Of a stretch of 64,000 nt of DNA, positions 1 through 8,512 are shown piece by piece. Position numbers and translations under genes: made by a program. Source of the DNA: Prostheceraeus crozeri (taxonomy: Eukaryota > Platyhelminthes > Polycladida > Euryleptidae). The stretch spans positions 1-64,000 of the forward strand of contig CAJQUW010010466.1 in assembly GCA_907163375.1 (NCBI GenBank), read 5' to 3'. Every line of letters starts with the position of its first letter. The first letter of the stretch is position 1. The notes beneath the pieces were generated by a model. That model was not told the DNA's origin. It searched no databases and saw nothing but the letters and a program-made list of their open reading frames with translations.

Positions 1-35
1 TATTTATGAAGACTTCTTTATAAGTAGTAACACAT

Positions 36-440
36 TTTTGGATTATTTTGAAATGTTTATTCTATTTTTCTTTGTGTTCTCCAGTCCTCAATGGAGTAGA
101 CTGTCATTGTACGATTGTATGATAAGATCTGATATGTTCAGTTATGTATCAGAATCTTTGATATTTAAGAATGATTTCATGGAACTTAGTAGTATCTGCA
201 ATTTTGGGATTATTTTGATATGTAATTCTATTTTCTTTTGTTTCTCCAGTCTCATGGTAGTAGACCTGACAGTGTAATAGATCTAATATTTCAGTATGTA
301 ACATAATCTTTGATATTTATGAATGATTCATGGAAACTTAGTATATCGCATTTTGGGTTATTTTGAAATTGTAATTGCTATGTTCTTTTGTTCTCGCAGT
401 CTACATGGTAGTAGACTGACCATTGTCCAATTGTATGCAT
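36..440. repeat. Three-copy tandem repeat, about 150-165 bp
   Basis: Three diverged head-to-tail copies begin near 36, 202 and 351. Each starts with TTTTGGGATTATTTTG or a close variant, then a T-rich stretch, then a block with CAGTC and TGGTAGTAGAC. The third copy is cut short near 440. The array lies just outside the Polinton's visible left part. No coding potential is seen; the short ORF across it comes from the repeat itself. Confidence 0.7.
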
Positions 441-629
441 AAGAATTGCTTTGTTGTATATATTACTATTTGATGGCAAAATTACCACTGGCCGTTTTGT
501 TTTCATTTTTCCTGTACAAGAAGTAGACATTATAACAGTTATTGGTCAATTTATTTCCCTTTAAAATGACATTGGGGGAAAAATGATGAAAACGAGCCGT
601 AGCGCCGTATTACTTACTGAGTAATATAG

Positions 630-735
630 GTGATATATTACCATCAGGTTAATATCCTGACTGAGTTCTTAGAAATATACGACAAACAAACAACTACGTA
701 TTTCGATTTAAATAGCATTTCAGAAGAATTGGTTT
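630..735 (+). pseudogene. Left-end fragment like the N-terminus of the element's protease
   Basis: The reading frame here contains EFLEIYDKQTTTYFDL, clearly like EFFKLYGTQTTTNFDL at the start of the minus-strand protease gene near 15.4 kb, but on the plus strand. It directly abuts the left inverted repeat. I infer a partial duplicate of the protease 5' end, or a relic of a rearranged end of the element. It has no catalytic part. Part of a Polinton fossil. Confidence 0.55.
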
Positions 736-1105
736 TCAAAATATTTCATTCAAAATATTTCTTTAAAAAAAAATGGAAAGAAACAAAAATGGAAGAAACC
801 GCAAAGAATAATATCCTTCGTTATCATATGAACGTAGTTCTACTTTAATGGACATTGAAAAGATTAACATTGAAAAAATGAATAAAGAAAAACACAAAGA
901 TAGAGTTAGGTATATGAAAGATAAGGAATCTCAATTATTATTAAGATTAGAGCATTATAAAAAATTAAGAAAGAGATGGACTAAAGTTAAGAATGTAACA
1001 CAAGGAATTGGCATATACTTAACAATAAGTTTAGGTGTTGTAACAATTGTTATATCTTCAGGTGTTTTAGTAATTCCAGTAGTTGCTACAGCTTTCACAG
1101 GTACG
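736..1105. repeat. Left inverted repeat of the Polinton
   Basis: This stretch matches, in inverted orientation, 17505-17850 near the right end. The match starts in the AAATATTTCATTCAAAATA region before the first ATG and runs through most of the small membrane-protein gene. The two copies differ by several indels, so the ends are no longer identical. Polintons normally have long terminal inverted repeats; the outermost part seen on the right (17851-18103) has no visible partner on the left. Confidence 0.75.
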
Positions 1106-1150
1106 GGTGTTGTTGCAACTTCACTTGCTACAAAGTTGATAACTCTTTAA
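848..1150 (+). CDS. Small membrane protein borne by the inverted repeat, left copy
   Basis: A 100-residue frame, unrecognised. Residues 1-45 are strongly charged (Lys/Glu/Asp-rich, MDIEKINIEKMNKEKHKDR) and likely helical. Residues 52-98 are hydrophobic with many Gly, Val, Thr and Ser, consistent with one or two membrane-spanning or membrane-active helices. A second copy lies on the minus strand at 17473-17844, so the gene is carried inside the inverted repeats. The copies share the charged half nearly residue for residue and differ more in the hydrophobic half. A role at a membrane is inference from composition only. Fossil element. Confidence 0.6.
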   Translation: MDIEKINIEKMNKEKHKDRVRYMKDKESQLLLRLEHYKKLRKRWTKVKNVTQGIGIYLTISLGVVTIVISSGVLVIPVVATAFTGTGVVATSLATKLITL

Positions 1151-1628
1151 TAACTAAGAAACGAAAATCATTAAAAACCTAGCATTTACAACTTAAAGCA
1201 GTTGATGATAAATACCACTCTACTTCAAAGAGTTTGTGATGATAATGTTATTACGTTAGTTGAGATTGAAAAAATTTGATGCAAATAGCTAATGAAGTAA
1301 ATTCAACTATCCTTTTCAATCACAGACAGAAAAAAGTTAATGATAAAAAATAAAATGGATGGTAAAATTCTAGTGATGGTAAAACTTCTAATGAAGATTG
1401 ATGATAGAAAATTTTTTAATGAAGAAAATGACTAAAATTTTTGTTAGAGCGAAGAGCTAAGCAAAACTATTATTAAGACAAAACTTTATTAAACAAAACT
1501 TAATACGAGAAATTAATTTAAACGAAAAGATGTACCAAACAACAAAGCAATAAAAAAATAATTTGTTCAGTAAAATGTTTTTGCTGTATTCCAATGTTAC
1601 CACAAAATTCAAATATTTTATTTAAAAA
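1151..1628. other. Degraded coding-like Polinton stretch
   Basis: Very AT-rich sequence between two small genes. Lys/Asn-rich fragments can be read on the plus strand, as if a longer gene once continued from the inverted-repeat gene, but no domain is recognisable. Just before the next start the sequence reads TATTTTATTTAAAAAATGG, the A-run leader typical of this element's genes. Confidence 0.5.
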
Positions 1629-1904
1629 ATGGATAAAATTAGAGCTGATAATTTTAAAAGAATAAAACAATTAGAAGAGTTAATAAAACAAAGAAATATT
1701 ATGAAAGAAAATCATCTTCAACATAGAATGATAAAAGCTGGTATTCAATCTGATATGTTTGAAAAAATGCAGCAAACCGAGCACGTAAAAACTGATTTTG
1801 AGACAACTATGAAACATTTAAAACTCTTGAAAAAGAAAGTACAAATAATGATAAACAAAATTGATATAACAGATCCAGAGCACAAAACTGTATTAGATGA
1901 CTAA
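1629..1904 (+). CDS. Short coiled-coil protein of the Polinton
   Basis: A 91-residue frame, highly charged and almost entirely helical in character: Lys, Glu, Gln, Met and Leu in heptad-like spacing, ending DPEHKTVLDD. The start has the element's usual A-run leader. No catalytic motif is visible. The next fragments at 1951-2139 and 2321-2533 lie on the same strand and may belong to the same gene or to neighbours. I do not recognise the family; a structural or accessory virion role is only a guess. Confidence 0.55.
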   Translation: MDKIRADNFKRIKQLEELIKQRNIMKENHLQHRMIKAGIQSDMFEKMQQTEHVKTDFETTMKHLKLLKKKVQIMINKIDITDPEHKTVLDD

Positions 1905-1950
1905 AGCGGATTACTAGAAAGCAAACATTAATAAGAAATTACCAAAATCT

Positions 1951-2139
1951 ATGCAATTTGAACATTCTATTTCATTTATAGATGGAAAAACAAGACCTAG
2001 ATTTTATCTCGGACAAAAAGAAATATTTCCACAACCTTTTCGAGGTTTAATTTTTTCACCAGATAAATCTCCTTTTAATTTAGATAGAAATTTTGTTAAT
2101 CTTTTAAGAGGAGCAGATTTAAATAATTATGCTGTATGA
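1951..2139 (+). pseudogene. Fragment of an unrecognised Polinton gene
   Basis: A 62-residue frame rich in Phe, Arg and Pro (RPRFYLGQKEIFPQPFRGLI). No known motif is recognised. It lies between the coiled-coil frame and the 2321-2533 fragment, all on the same strand. Fossil element. Confidence 0.4.
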
Positions 2140-2320
2140 AGATCTCCATAAAATATAAAGCTATGTTAGGACCAGAGTTGGTGCAGTAAAATCTCTATAG
2201 ACTGTTTAATAAACAATTAAAAATTTATTATCAACGGGAGTTAAAGTAGGGAAAAGGTTTAATATCTGAAAAAACAGAAAACAAAAAAAAACAACAAAAC
2301 AGAAAACAGAAACAACCATA

Positions 2321-2533
2321 TTTTTACCAGATGATCCACAAGAATTACTAAATAGATTAAATATTTTAATATCTGCAATAAAAGAAGGACATAATTCTAG
2401 TTTCAATGAAATTCATGCTATATTGAAAAGACTGTTAGAAAAGAAGATTCTAAATGAAGAGGATTATAAAAGTATAACCGGTCTCTCTGATGTCTTAACC
2501 GTAGCTGAAATTGTTGTTGTTTTAATTTTTTAG
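2321..2533 (+). pseudogene. C-terminal fragment of a Polinton gene
   Basis: A readable plus-strand segment, starting FLPDDPQELLNRLNIL and ending with a hydrophobic tail (VAEIVVVLIF), is closed by a stop codon and followed by an A/T-run spacer. Leu- and Glu-rich helical character. It has no ATG of its own and is seen only on reading the frame directly. Family unknown. Confidence 0.4.
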
Positions 2534-2799
2534 AAAAAAAAAATATTTCATAAAAAAATATTTATTTAAATTTTAACTAAAAAATGTGTTCAGCAGATTT
2601 AGACAAATTAATAATCATTTAGAAAATTTGACAGAGATTTTGGTTCATCAAAATTTAGTACGACGTTAAAAATTATAACAACTACTTCATCACACACTTG
2701 TAATTTAGAACCCATTCTACATTTGGAACAAAATAAAAATTATCAAATTGCATTGACTAGTTTCTCACATTTAACACTATTCAAAACGTTATCAAAGAT

Positions 2800-3369
2800 G
2801 TGAATGATCAATTTAGATATTCTACTGATAAAGGCAAAACATGGAAAATATTAACTTTTCTTCCTGGTTCTTACGAAGTTGAAACAATATCAAATGAAAT
2901 TAAGAGACATTTAGGTATACCATTTAAAGATAAGAAACAATTACATTTTGCAGTTGAACCGGCAGTTAATAAATTTTCTCTTACTTTAGACGAAAATCAT
3001 CAAGTTGATTTTAATCATGATAGATCATTGTCAAAGCTATTAGGATTTAATAAACAAACCTATAGTCAAGGTTATCATTTAGGTGAGAAGATTCCAAAAA
3101 TAACTGAAATAAATTCAATTGTTGTACATTGTGACATTATTGAAGGAGGATATATAAATGGTAAATTGTCAAATTTAATATTCAGTTTTCCAGCTTTTAC
3201 TGTACCCATTGGTTATAGATTAAATGTATTTCCACAAACATTAATATATTTTCCTATTACAAGAAAAACTATTAACAACATTAACATTAGAATCACTGAT
3301 GAAAAAGGACAAGAAATAAATTTTGGAGGTGAAGAGATTATGATAGATCTTTTGGTTCGGGAGGTATAA
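2800..3369 (+). CDS. Penton-like minor capsid candidate
   Basis: A 189-residue, beta-rich protein. The pattern LPGSYEVETISNEI, then KLLGF, then VVHCDIIEGGYINGKLSN, then a Pro/Tyr-rich strand region and RITDEKGQEINFGGEEI, looks like the small single-jelly-roll protein that accompanies major capsid genes in Polintons and adintoviruses. It lies just upstream of the packaging ATPase, as expected for a morphogenesis block. The visible start may be internal, because readable sequence with similar composition precedes it from about 2640. The 3' end runs into a hairpin-forming tandem repeat. The family assignment rests on pattern and context, not on a search. Confidence 0.55.
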   Translation: MNDQFRYSTDKGKTWKILTFLPGSYEVETISNEIKRHLGIPFKDKKQLHFAVEPAVNKFSLTLDENHQVDFNHDRSLSKLLGFNKQTYSQGYHLGEKIPKITEINSIVVHCDIIEGGYINGKLSNLIFSFPAFTVPIGYRLNVFPQTLIYFPITRKTINNINIRITDEKGQEINFGGEEIMIDLLVREV

Positions 3370-3438
3370 ACTCCCGTTCGAGAGGTATAAACTCCCGTTC
3401 GAGAGGTATAAACTCCCGTTCGAGAGGTATAAACTCCC
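3357..3438. repeat. Four 21-bp hairpin-forming tandem units
   Basis: The unit GAGGTATAAACTCCCGTTCGA is repeated about four times across the stop codon of the penton-like gene. The first unit can pair GGGAG with CTCCC around a GTATAAA loop. It is GC-rich relative to the surrounding element and is one of about a dozen mini-hairpin sites in it. Confidence 0.8.
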
Positions 3439-3520
3439 ACGCGAAGCTAGAGAAGTTTAATTTTCTTCTTCTTTAGAAACAAAAAATAAAAAAAATAAAG
3501 ATAAATTTTTTTATTAAAAA

Positions 3521-4051
3521 ATGAGTGAACTACCTCCATTAAATAAAAAAAAACTTAAATTTAATCATCATCCAAATTTATCTAATAAAGTTTTGTCAGT
3601 TATTTGTGGAAGATCAGGATGTGGAAAAACATATCTAATATTTAAAATTTTAACGACTCCAAATTTTTTGGATTATAACAATCTTATAATTTATACAACA
3701 ACAGCAGAACAACCCGTCTATCAATTTTTAAAATATGGATTTGAAAATAATCTTAAAAAAACTGCAATTGCTTCATTATTCAAAGAATATGAAAAATCTG
3801 AAGATGAAGAAGAAATAAGTTCGTGGTGTGAAGAAGCAACAAAAAATAATCAGTTAGTAGAATCTAATAAAAATAAGCATATAAAAATACAATTAATAGA
3901 TGATAGTGGTAATATGCAAGATCCTAGTAAACTAGATAAAACAATGAAACATTGTGTAATTTTTGATGATTGTGTTAATGATAGAAATCATCAGTTCAGA
4001 GAAATTATTTCACAAGAGGTAGACATAATAACTGTAGTGTATTTTATTTAA
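3521..4051 (+). CDS. Packaging ATPase (A32/FtsK-HerA type), N-terminal part
   Basis: A P-loop ATPase. The Walker A motif GRSGCGKT lies at residues 30-37 and the Walker B-like CVIFDDC near residue 147, the arrangement of the A32-type genome packaging ATPases found in Polintons, virophages and large DNA viruses. It would pump the element's DNA into capsids. The start follows the TTATTAAAAAATG leader. The frame at 4060-4287 continues the family pattern, so the gene is in two pieces here. Fossil. Confidence 0.85.
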   Translation: MSELPPLNKKKLKFNHHPNLSNKVLSVICGRSGCGKTYLIFKILTTPNFLDYNNLIIYTTTAEQPVYQFLKYGFENNLKKTAIASLFKEYEKSEDEEEISSWCEEATKNNQLVESNKNKHIKIQLIDDSGNMQDPSKLDKTMKHCVIFDDCVNDRNHQFREIISQEVDIITVVYFI

Positions 4052-4059
4052 CACAAAGT

Positions 4060-4287
4060 ATGTATTCATTAGACGGAAGTGTTATTAGAAAGAATGCAAA
4101 TATATTTATACTATTTGAAATAAATGCAAGAAACTTAAGTGATTTGTTAAGAGATTTATGTGTAAGAAATAAAGATGAATTTAAACAATCGTGTAACAAT
4201 GCTTGGTCAAAAGATTATGGATTTATCACAATTAATATTGATAAAAAAATTCATGAAAGAGTTATAGAAAATATTTTCGAGGAGTGA
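4060..4287 (+). CDS. Packaging ATPase, C-terminal part
   Basis: A 75-residue frame (SLDGSVIRKNANIFILFEIN, later LLRDLC) carries the sensor-like and C-terminal region usual downstream of Walker B in A32-type ATPases. It lies on the same strand right after the Walker-box frame. The end coincides with a GC-richer repeat that contains the stop codon. Confidence 0.75.
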   Translation: MYSLDGSVIRKNANIFILFEINARNLSDLLRDLCVRNKDEFKQSCNNAWSKDYGFITINIDKKIHERVIENIFEE

Positions 4288-4318
4288 TCGAACGGAGTGA
4301 CCGAACGGAGTGGCCGAA
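4277..4318. repeat. GC-rich short tandem repeat at ATPase gene end
   Basis: About three copies of a 14-15-bp unit (CGAACGGAGTGACC and variants) cover the ATPase stop codon. It belongs to the set of small GC-rich inserts scattered in this AT-rich element. Confidence 0.7.
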
Positions 4319-4363
4319 TAATTTTTTCTTATAAATTTTTTGTTAATAAAAATAAAAAAAAAT

Positions 4364-4693
4364 ATGTTGAATGATTATAAGATAGAGCATGTACCAGTTT
4401 TAAAAGATTATCGTCATCCTACAAATCCTGTAAATTCGAAGAAAGAAGCTAGATTTTATTATCATCATAAATACGTAGCGCTCGTTACAGATTATAAAAC
4501 AAAACATGGTATTAAACCGTGTGTTAAAACAAAAGACTTTCCACTTTGTTTAAGAAGTTTCCGAGTATTTTTGGCGTATAATAATTTATGGTGGTTGGTT
4601 AAGAAAGAACATTTAACAGCACATGAATTAGAAACATTACATCAATTACATATTCCTGTGTATATGCAAAAACGGAACCGAGGTTCTATGTAA
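4364..4693 (+). CDS. Unrecognised small basic Polinton protein
   Basis: A frame of about 109 residues. I prefer the start at 4364 over the upstream ATG at 4340 because it directly follows the A-run leader typical of the element. It is rich in His, Tyr, Lys and Leu (YYHHKYVALVTDYKTKHG; later FRVFLAYNNLWWLVKKEHL). No known domain is recognised. It lies between the packaging ATPase and an Arg-rich protein. The last codons overlap a small GAACC-GA-GGTTC hairpin. Function unknown. Confidence 0.6.
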   Translation: MLNDYKIEHVPVLKDYRHPTNPVNSKKEARFYYHHKYVALVTDYKTKHGIKPCVKTKDFPLCLRSFRVFLAYNNLWWLVKKEHLTAHELETLHQLHIPVYMQKRNRGSM

Positions 4694-4718
4694 AAATTCA
4701 TTTTTTCTTTTAAAAAAT

Positions 4719-5069
4719 ATGAATCGTGAAATGTCTCTCGGACAAACCTCTAGGATTGATGAATTAATCGAGAAACAAATTGCTGAGTTTGATGCGCAAA
4801 TTAAACATAGTAAACGTAGTAAACGTATTAGAAAACAGAAACGTACTAGGCGTAGTATTAGACGTAATACTAAAAAACAGAAAAGTGGAACAAAAGAAAT
4901 ATTAGAAACTCCTATTACTGATATCTTTTTCGATGATAGAATTAAGGATGAACTTGGTGATGATTTATGTAATTTATTTAATCCAAATGAAATTAAATAT
5001 GAAAATGTATCTTTTATTAATGTAGTAAATGATATGCGGAAACTTTTAGCAAATGGTAAAAATTATTAA
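4719..5069 (+). CDS. Arg/Lys-rich protein, possible DNA-binding or terminal-protein-type factor
   Basis: A 116-residue protein with a strongly basic stretch at about residues 29-57 (SKRSKRIRKQKRTRRSIRRN) followed by an acidic half. It ends 17 bases inside the polymerase frame, so the two genes overlap. Such basic segments suit nucleic-acid binding, for instance a nucleoprotein or a factor for protein-primed replication. That role is inferred from composition and position only. Confidence 0.55.
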   Translation: MNREMSLGQTSRIDELIEKQIAEFDAQIKHSKRSKRIRKQKRTRRSIRRNTKKQKSGTKEILETPITDIFFDDRIKDELGDDLCNLFNPNEIKYENVSFINVVNDMRKLLANGKNY

Positions 5070-6135
5070 TTTACTTGGAAAAGTTATTAAAGATCAGGAA
5101 AATATAATTCAAAATTTTTACGTAACCTTCTATAATAAAAAATCATTTGAAACATGGTTTTCGAATCTGGATGAGAAATCCGATGCTAACGAATGGATTT
5201 TTACAGGTAATATTAAATATGAAGATTTTGGAATGAAGTTAGTACAAAGATCGCATAGAGGGGCAGGGATTAATATGAAATATAGAATCAAAGAATATTT
5301 CGGTGAATATTGTTATATTCCTTCTGAAGATTTTTGTTTTATTAAATGTTATAATGTTTTACGAGGTTTTAATGAAGAACAAGGAGAAATTATGAAAGAA
5401 ATGTTTAATAATTTTTTATATAAAGAGAAAGCCACATCTAGAACAGGAGTAATGTCAAACTGCAAATTTTCTCAATTCAATAAATATTTTGGAGAATGTG
5501 TTCAATATTATAGTCCTGCCAATCGTCATTTAAATCCTAGAGGAATTGAAACGTTTCATAATTATGTTTATTACAATTATTTTCACGCAGGTTCAACAAT
5601 TGGTCACTATTGTTTAATTAATAAATCTCATAAATTAAAAGCTATTAGAGAAATTGAAAATAATTTCAAACCCATATATAAAACAGTTACTGATGAAAAT
5701 CTAACAACGCGTCCATATAAAATCATAACAAAGAAAAAAATTGACTATGGTTCAACATATATTTGGGATCTCGAAACTTTTCCCGATCCTAACTGTTCAA
5801 CAGCTCATCCTATTCCTTACGCTGTAGGAGCTATTAATTTTAATAAATTTATATGTTGTTTACCGAAACAAAGATTGAAAGAATTAGAAACACGTTTGCT
5901 AAGTGATATGATTAAAATTAAACGATCAAAAGATGAAGATGAAATTAAAAAACTTAAAAAACAGATTAATGAGTATAATAATTTAACTGAATTAGAATTT
6001 AATAAACTTCAAAATTGTGTGAAAATATTTACGAGAACTGAGGATGATGAATGTTCGATCGGGGAAACCCAGAGGACGTATGTCCGATCCATCAATTTTT
6101 TAAAACTCTTGGAAAATTTAATTATTCTAGAGTAA
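5053..6135 (+). CDS. Protein-primed family B DNA polymerase, N-terminal/exonuclease part
   Basis: The frame carries the first exonuclease motif, IWDLETFPDP, at about residues 236-245; the DxE pair is that of the proofreading domain of pPolB enzymes. The preceding 230 residues are the usual Polinton-specific N-terminal region. The gene overlaps the basic-protein gene by 17 bases and continues in the next two frames, so the polymerase is in pieces in this fossil. In the family it replicates the element using a protein primer. Confidence 0.85.
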   Translation: MVKIINLLGKVIKDQENIIQNFYVTFYNKKSFETWFSNLDEKSDANEWIFTGNIKYEDFGMKLVQRSHRGAGINMKYRIKEYFGEYCYIPSEDFCFIKCYNVLRGFNEEQGEIMKEMFNNFLYKEKATSRTGVMSNCKFSQFNKYFGECVQYYSPANRHLNPRGIETFHNYVYYNYFHAGSTIGHYCLINKSHKLKAIREIENNFKPIYKTVTDENLTTRPYKIITKKKIDYGSTYIWDLETFPDPNCSTAHPIPYAVGAINFNKFICCLPKQRLKELETRLLSDMIKIKRSKDEDEIKKLKKQINEYNNLTELEFNKLQNCVKIFTRTEDDECSIGETQRTYVRSINFLKLLENLIILE

Positions 6136-6770
6136 CTTTAATAGCACACAATTCATCAGGTTTTGATTCCTATTTTCCGATAAAAGCTAATTTTAAATTA
6201 TCTAAACCGCCTCTTAAAACTTCAAGAGGAATATTGACTGCTTCATTACAAAATCCTTATACAACTGAATGTGTTAGTAGATACATTCAAAAATCTTTTA
6301 GATTTAAAAACAATATGAAAAAAGATTCACCTTCAGGTAAATTAGCACTTCAAACTATTATAATGAAATGTAGTTATCAACATGTAAAAACAAGTCTTTC
6401 TAAATGGTGTGAGAATTTTAAAATTCCTACGAATGTGTGTAAATTAAATTATGAAATTGGAGACATAACACATGAAAATTATAAAGAAAAAGAAAATGAA
6501 TGGAGACCATATTTAGTTAACGATATTCTTTCTTTAGCTTTTTGTATCTACAAATATAATAATGTTATGCGAGATTTAGTTGGTGAAGATATAACTACTA
6601 ATTTGACATCCTCTGCTTTAACATTTAACGGTTGGATGAAAAGCGTACAAAATGACAATATAAATATTCATTCTCATATAGATTTATGGGCTAGAAATTA
6701 TATTAGAAAATCTGTTAAAGGTGGAAGAGTTTCAGCAAATATAAGAAAATACATATCGCCATTTTTGTAG
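6051..6770 (+). CDS. Protein-primed DNA polymerase, exonuclease II-III part
   Basis: Exo II (LIAHNSSGFDSYF) and Exo III (YLVNDILSLA) motifs are visible in order, with the spacing of the proofreading domain. Near the 3' end, KGGRVSANIRKYISPF matches the segment that links exonuclease and palm in pPolB of Polintons. It is one of three frames carrying the polymerase of this fossil. Confidence 0.85.
   Translation: MFDRGNPEDVCPIHQFFKTLGKFNYSRVTLIAHNSSGFDSYFPIKANFKLSKPPLKTSRGILTASLQNPYTTECVSRYIQKSFRFKNNMKKDSPSGKLALQTIIMKCSYQHVKTSLSKWCENFKIPTNVCKLNYEIGDITHENYKEKENEWRPYLVNDILSLAFCIYKYNNVMRDLVGEDITTNLTSSALTFNGWMKSVQNDNINIHSHIDLWARNYIRKSVKGGRVSANIRKYISPFL
6057..6088. other. Three-way-junction hairpin module in the polymerase gene
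   Basis: The sequence begins GATCGGGG and ends TCCGAT. The outer ATCGG/CCGAT stem can enclose two small hairpins, GG-GAAA-CC type and GGAC-GTAT-GTCC. A clearly related module lies at 12837-12869. It is GC-rich in an AT-rich gene. Confidence 0.7.
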
Positions 6771-6774
6771 CATC

Positions 6775-8286
6775 TTGTTACCAATATTAAAACAGTATTT
6801 ACCTGGTCGCTGCGCTGGGGGGACTTTGTCCCTTGGTCGCTGCGCTGGGGGGACTTTGTCCCTTGGTCGCTACGCTGGTGGGACTTTGTCCCCGGGAAAT
6901 AATTTAATAGATTTAATGAAACAGTATCGAGATTTAGGAGATAAAACTGAAATTTGTAAGAAAATTTCAAATCAACTACTTGAACAAAAAAATGAATTTC
7001 TAATGGCTTTTGATGCAACATCTTTATATCCATCAGCTATGTATGATGAAAATTCAGAATACCCTAAAGCTGAATCAGCTAGAAAATTTCGTCAAGAAGA
7101 AGAGCGGGAAATAGTATATAAATTTAATACTCAAACATTTAGACCTAAAACTGGAATATTCTCTGTTGTGTTTCAATATCCGAATGATATGTTTTTCCAA
7201 CCAGTTCCTATTAAAGATAAAGTTAAAAATCAAAATAATAATTCTCATGTAAAAGTAATCAGGTTTAGAAATGGTATATGTTATGATGTATTAACTTCTG
7301 TTGACATACAAGAAATTGTTAGATGTGGGGGGAAAATCTTACATATTACTGATGGTATAATTTATGAAAAAAATTATCAAGTTTCACCATTTCGAAATTA
7401 TATTGAAAAACTTTTTAATTTGAGAAAAAGATATAAAACAGAAGGAAATACTGTAGGTGATGAGTTAATTAAATTATTGATGAATTCGCTATATGGCAAA
7501 ACTGTGCAAAAAGATATAACCACTAAATATCATTTATGGAATGAGAATACATTGAGAAAAAATTTCACTCAAGAAGTAAAAGATTATGAAAAATTAAATG
7601 ATGAACAATATTTAGCGAAAGTAGAAATGGAAGATGATGAATTTCTCAAAACTAATATTGTAAAAGATGGGAAGACGTCATTCATGCCATCACACTTAGG
7701 TTCTTTCATTCTTTCTCACTCTAGAAGAATCATGAATAACTTTATTTTAGAAATTAATGGTTTCAAAGAAAAATACATTCATTATACAGATACTGATTCA
7801 ATATATATTTCCAATGAGCTCTTTAATAAATTAGATGCTGCTGGATATGTTGGTGGGGAATTGTGTCAAGGAAAAAATGATTATGGAAATGGTGGAATTA
7901 TTTTTGCAATGTTTATTGCTCCTAAAATAAAATACTGTATTACTGTAGATGAACAAGGGAGACTTAGTGAAAAGAAAACATTCAAAGGATATTCACAAGA
8001 TAAAGTAAAAGTAGAAGATTTTCTAAAATTATATTCGGGGAAAACATTATCGACTACAGTTAATAAACCATGGAAAAGATCTTTAGAAACTGGAATTAGT
8101 ATTCCTGATAAAAATAATAATACTGAAGAAAAAAAATTTTCTGGTCAAATAAATATTCTTAAACGTCAAGCACCTGATGAAAATGAAATTATGTTACCTT
8201 ATAACGGAGAAGATATTCAAGCTGAAATATTTCAAACAATCATCTGTGAGAGTAATTTAAGTGATGATGATGACACGTGGGAATAA
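6775..8286 (+). CDS. Protein-primed DNA polymerase, palm/fingers part
   Basis: Polymerase motifs appear in order: motif A FDATSLYPSAMYDE (about residues 79-92), motif B KLLMNSLYGKT (about residues 238-248), and motif C YTDTDSIY (about residues 338-345). These are the metal- and nucleotide-binding elements of family B enzymes. A three-unit 10-residue repeat (GRCAGGTLSL) lies near residues 11-40, ahead of motif A, where pPolB enzymes often carry a variable insertion. The C-terminus is acidic. It is followed by an AT-rich tandem repeat and a convergent gene. Confidence 0.9.
   Translation: MLPILKQYLPGRCAGGTLSLGRCAGGTLSLGRYAGGTLSPGNNLIDLMKQYRDLGDKTEICKKISNQLLEQKNEFLMAFDATSLYPSAMYDENSEYPKAESARKFRQEEEREIVYKFNTQTFRPKTGIFSVVFQYPNDMFFQPVPIKDKVKNQNNNSHVKVIRFRNGICYDVLTSVDIQEIVRCGGKILHITDGIIYEKNYQVSPFRNYIEKLFNLRKRYKTEGNTVGDELIKLLMNSLYGKTVQKDITTKYHLWNENTLRKNFTQEVKDYEKLNDEQYLAKVEMEDDEFLKTNIVKDGKTSFMPSHLGSFILSHSRRIMNNFILEINGFKEKYIHYTDTDSIYISNELFNKLDAAGYVGGELCQGKNDYGNGGIIFAMFIAPKIKYCITVDEQGRLSEKKTFKGYSQDKVKVEDFLKLYSGKTLSTTVNKPWKRSLETGISIPDKNNNTEEKKFSGQINILKRQAPDENEIMLPYNGEDIQAEIFQTIICESNLSDDDDTWE
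6804..6893. repeat. Three 30-bp GC-rich repeats inside the polymerase gene
   Basis: The unit has a 30-bp period (starts near 6805, 6835 and 6865) and keeps the reading frame, giving three copies of a 10-residue peptide. Each unit holds a perfect GGGAC-TTT-GTCCC hairpin, or near it. It is much more GC-rich than the gene around it. Confidence 0.9.
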
Positions 8287-8470
8287 TAATTTTTTTATAA
8301 CATCTAAAAAATTTATAACATCTAAAAAATTTATAACATCTAAAAATTTATAACATCTAAAAACTTATTCCATCTAAAAAATTTATTACATCTATAAACT
8401 TATGACATCTAAAAACTTATTACATCTAAAAACTTATTACATCTAAAAATTTTATTACATATGAAAATAT
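8287..8470. repeat. About ten 17-19-bp AT-rich tandem repeats
   Basis: Units of the type TTTATAACATCTAAAAA fill the gap between the polymerase (plus) and the convergent minus-strand gene. It may serve as a shared termination or spacer region; that is inference. Confidence 0.85.
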
Positions 8471-8512
8471 ATTTATCGAATATTTTGGTATTTTCTATTA
8501 AGTTTTATCTTA

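Noticed and set aside
3213-3440. Minus-strand ORF with four TSRTGVY repeats
   Set aside because: It is the reverse reading of the 21-bp hairpin repeat, not a gene.
8287-8470. Origin-like or CRISPR-like short repeats
   Set aside because: AT-rich head-to-tail units without spacers; simple tandem repeat in a gene gap.
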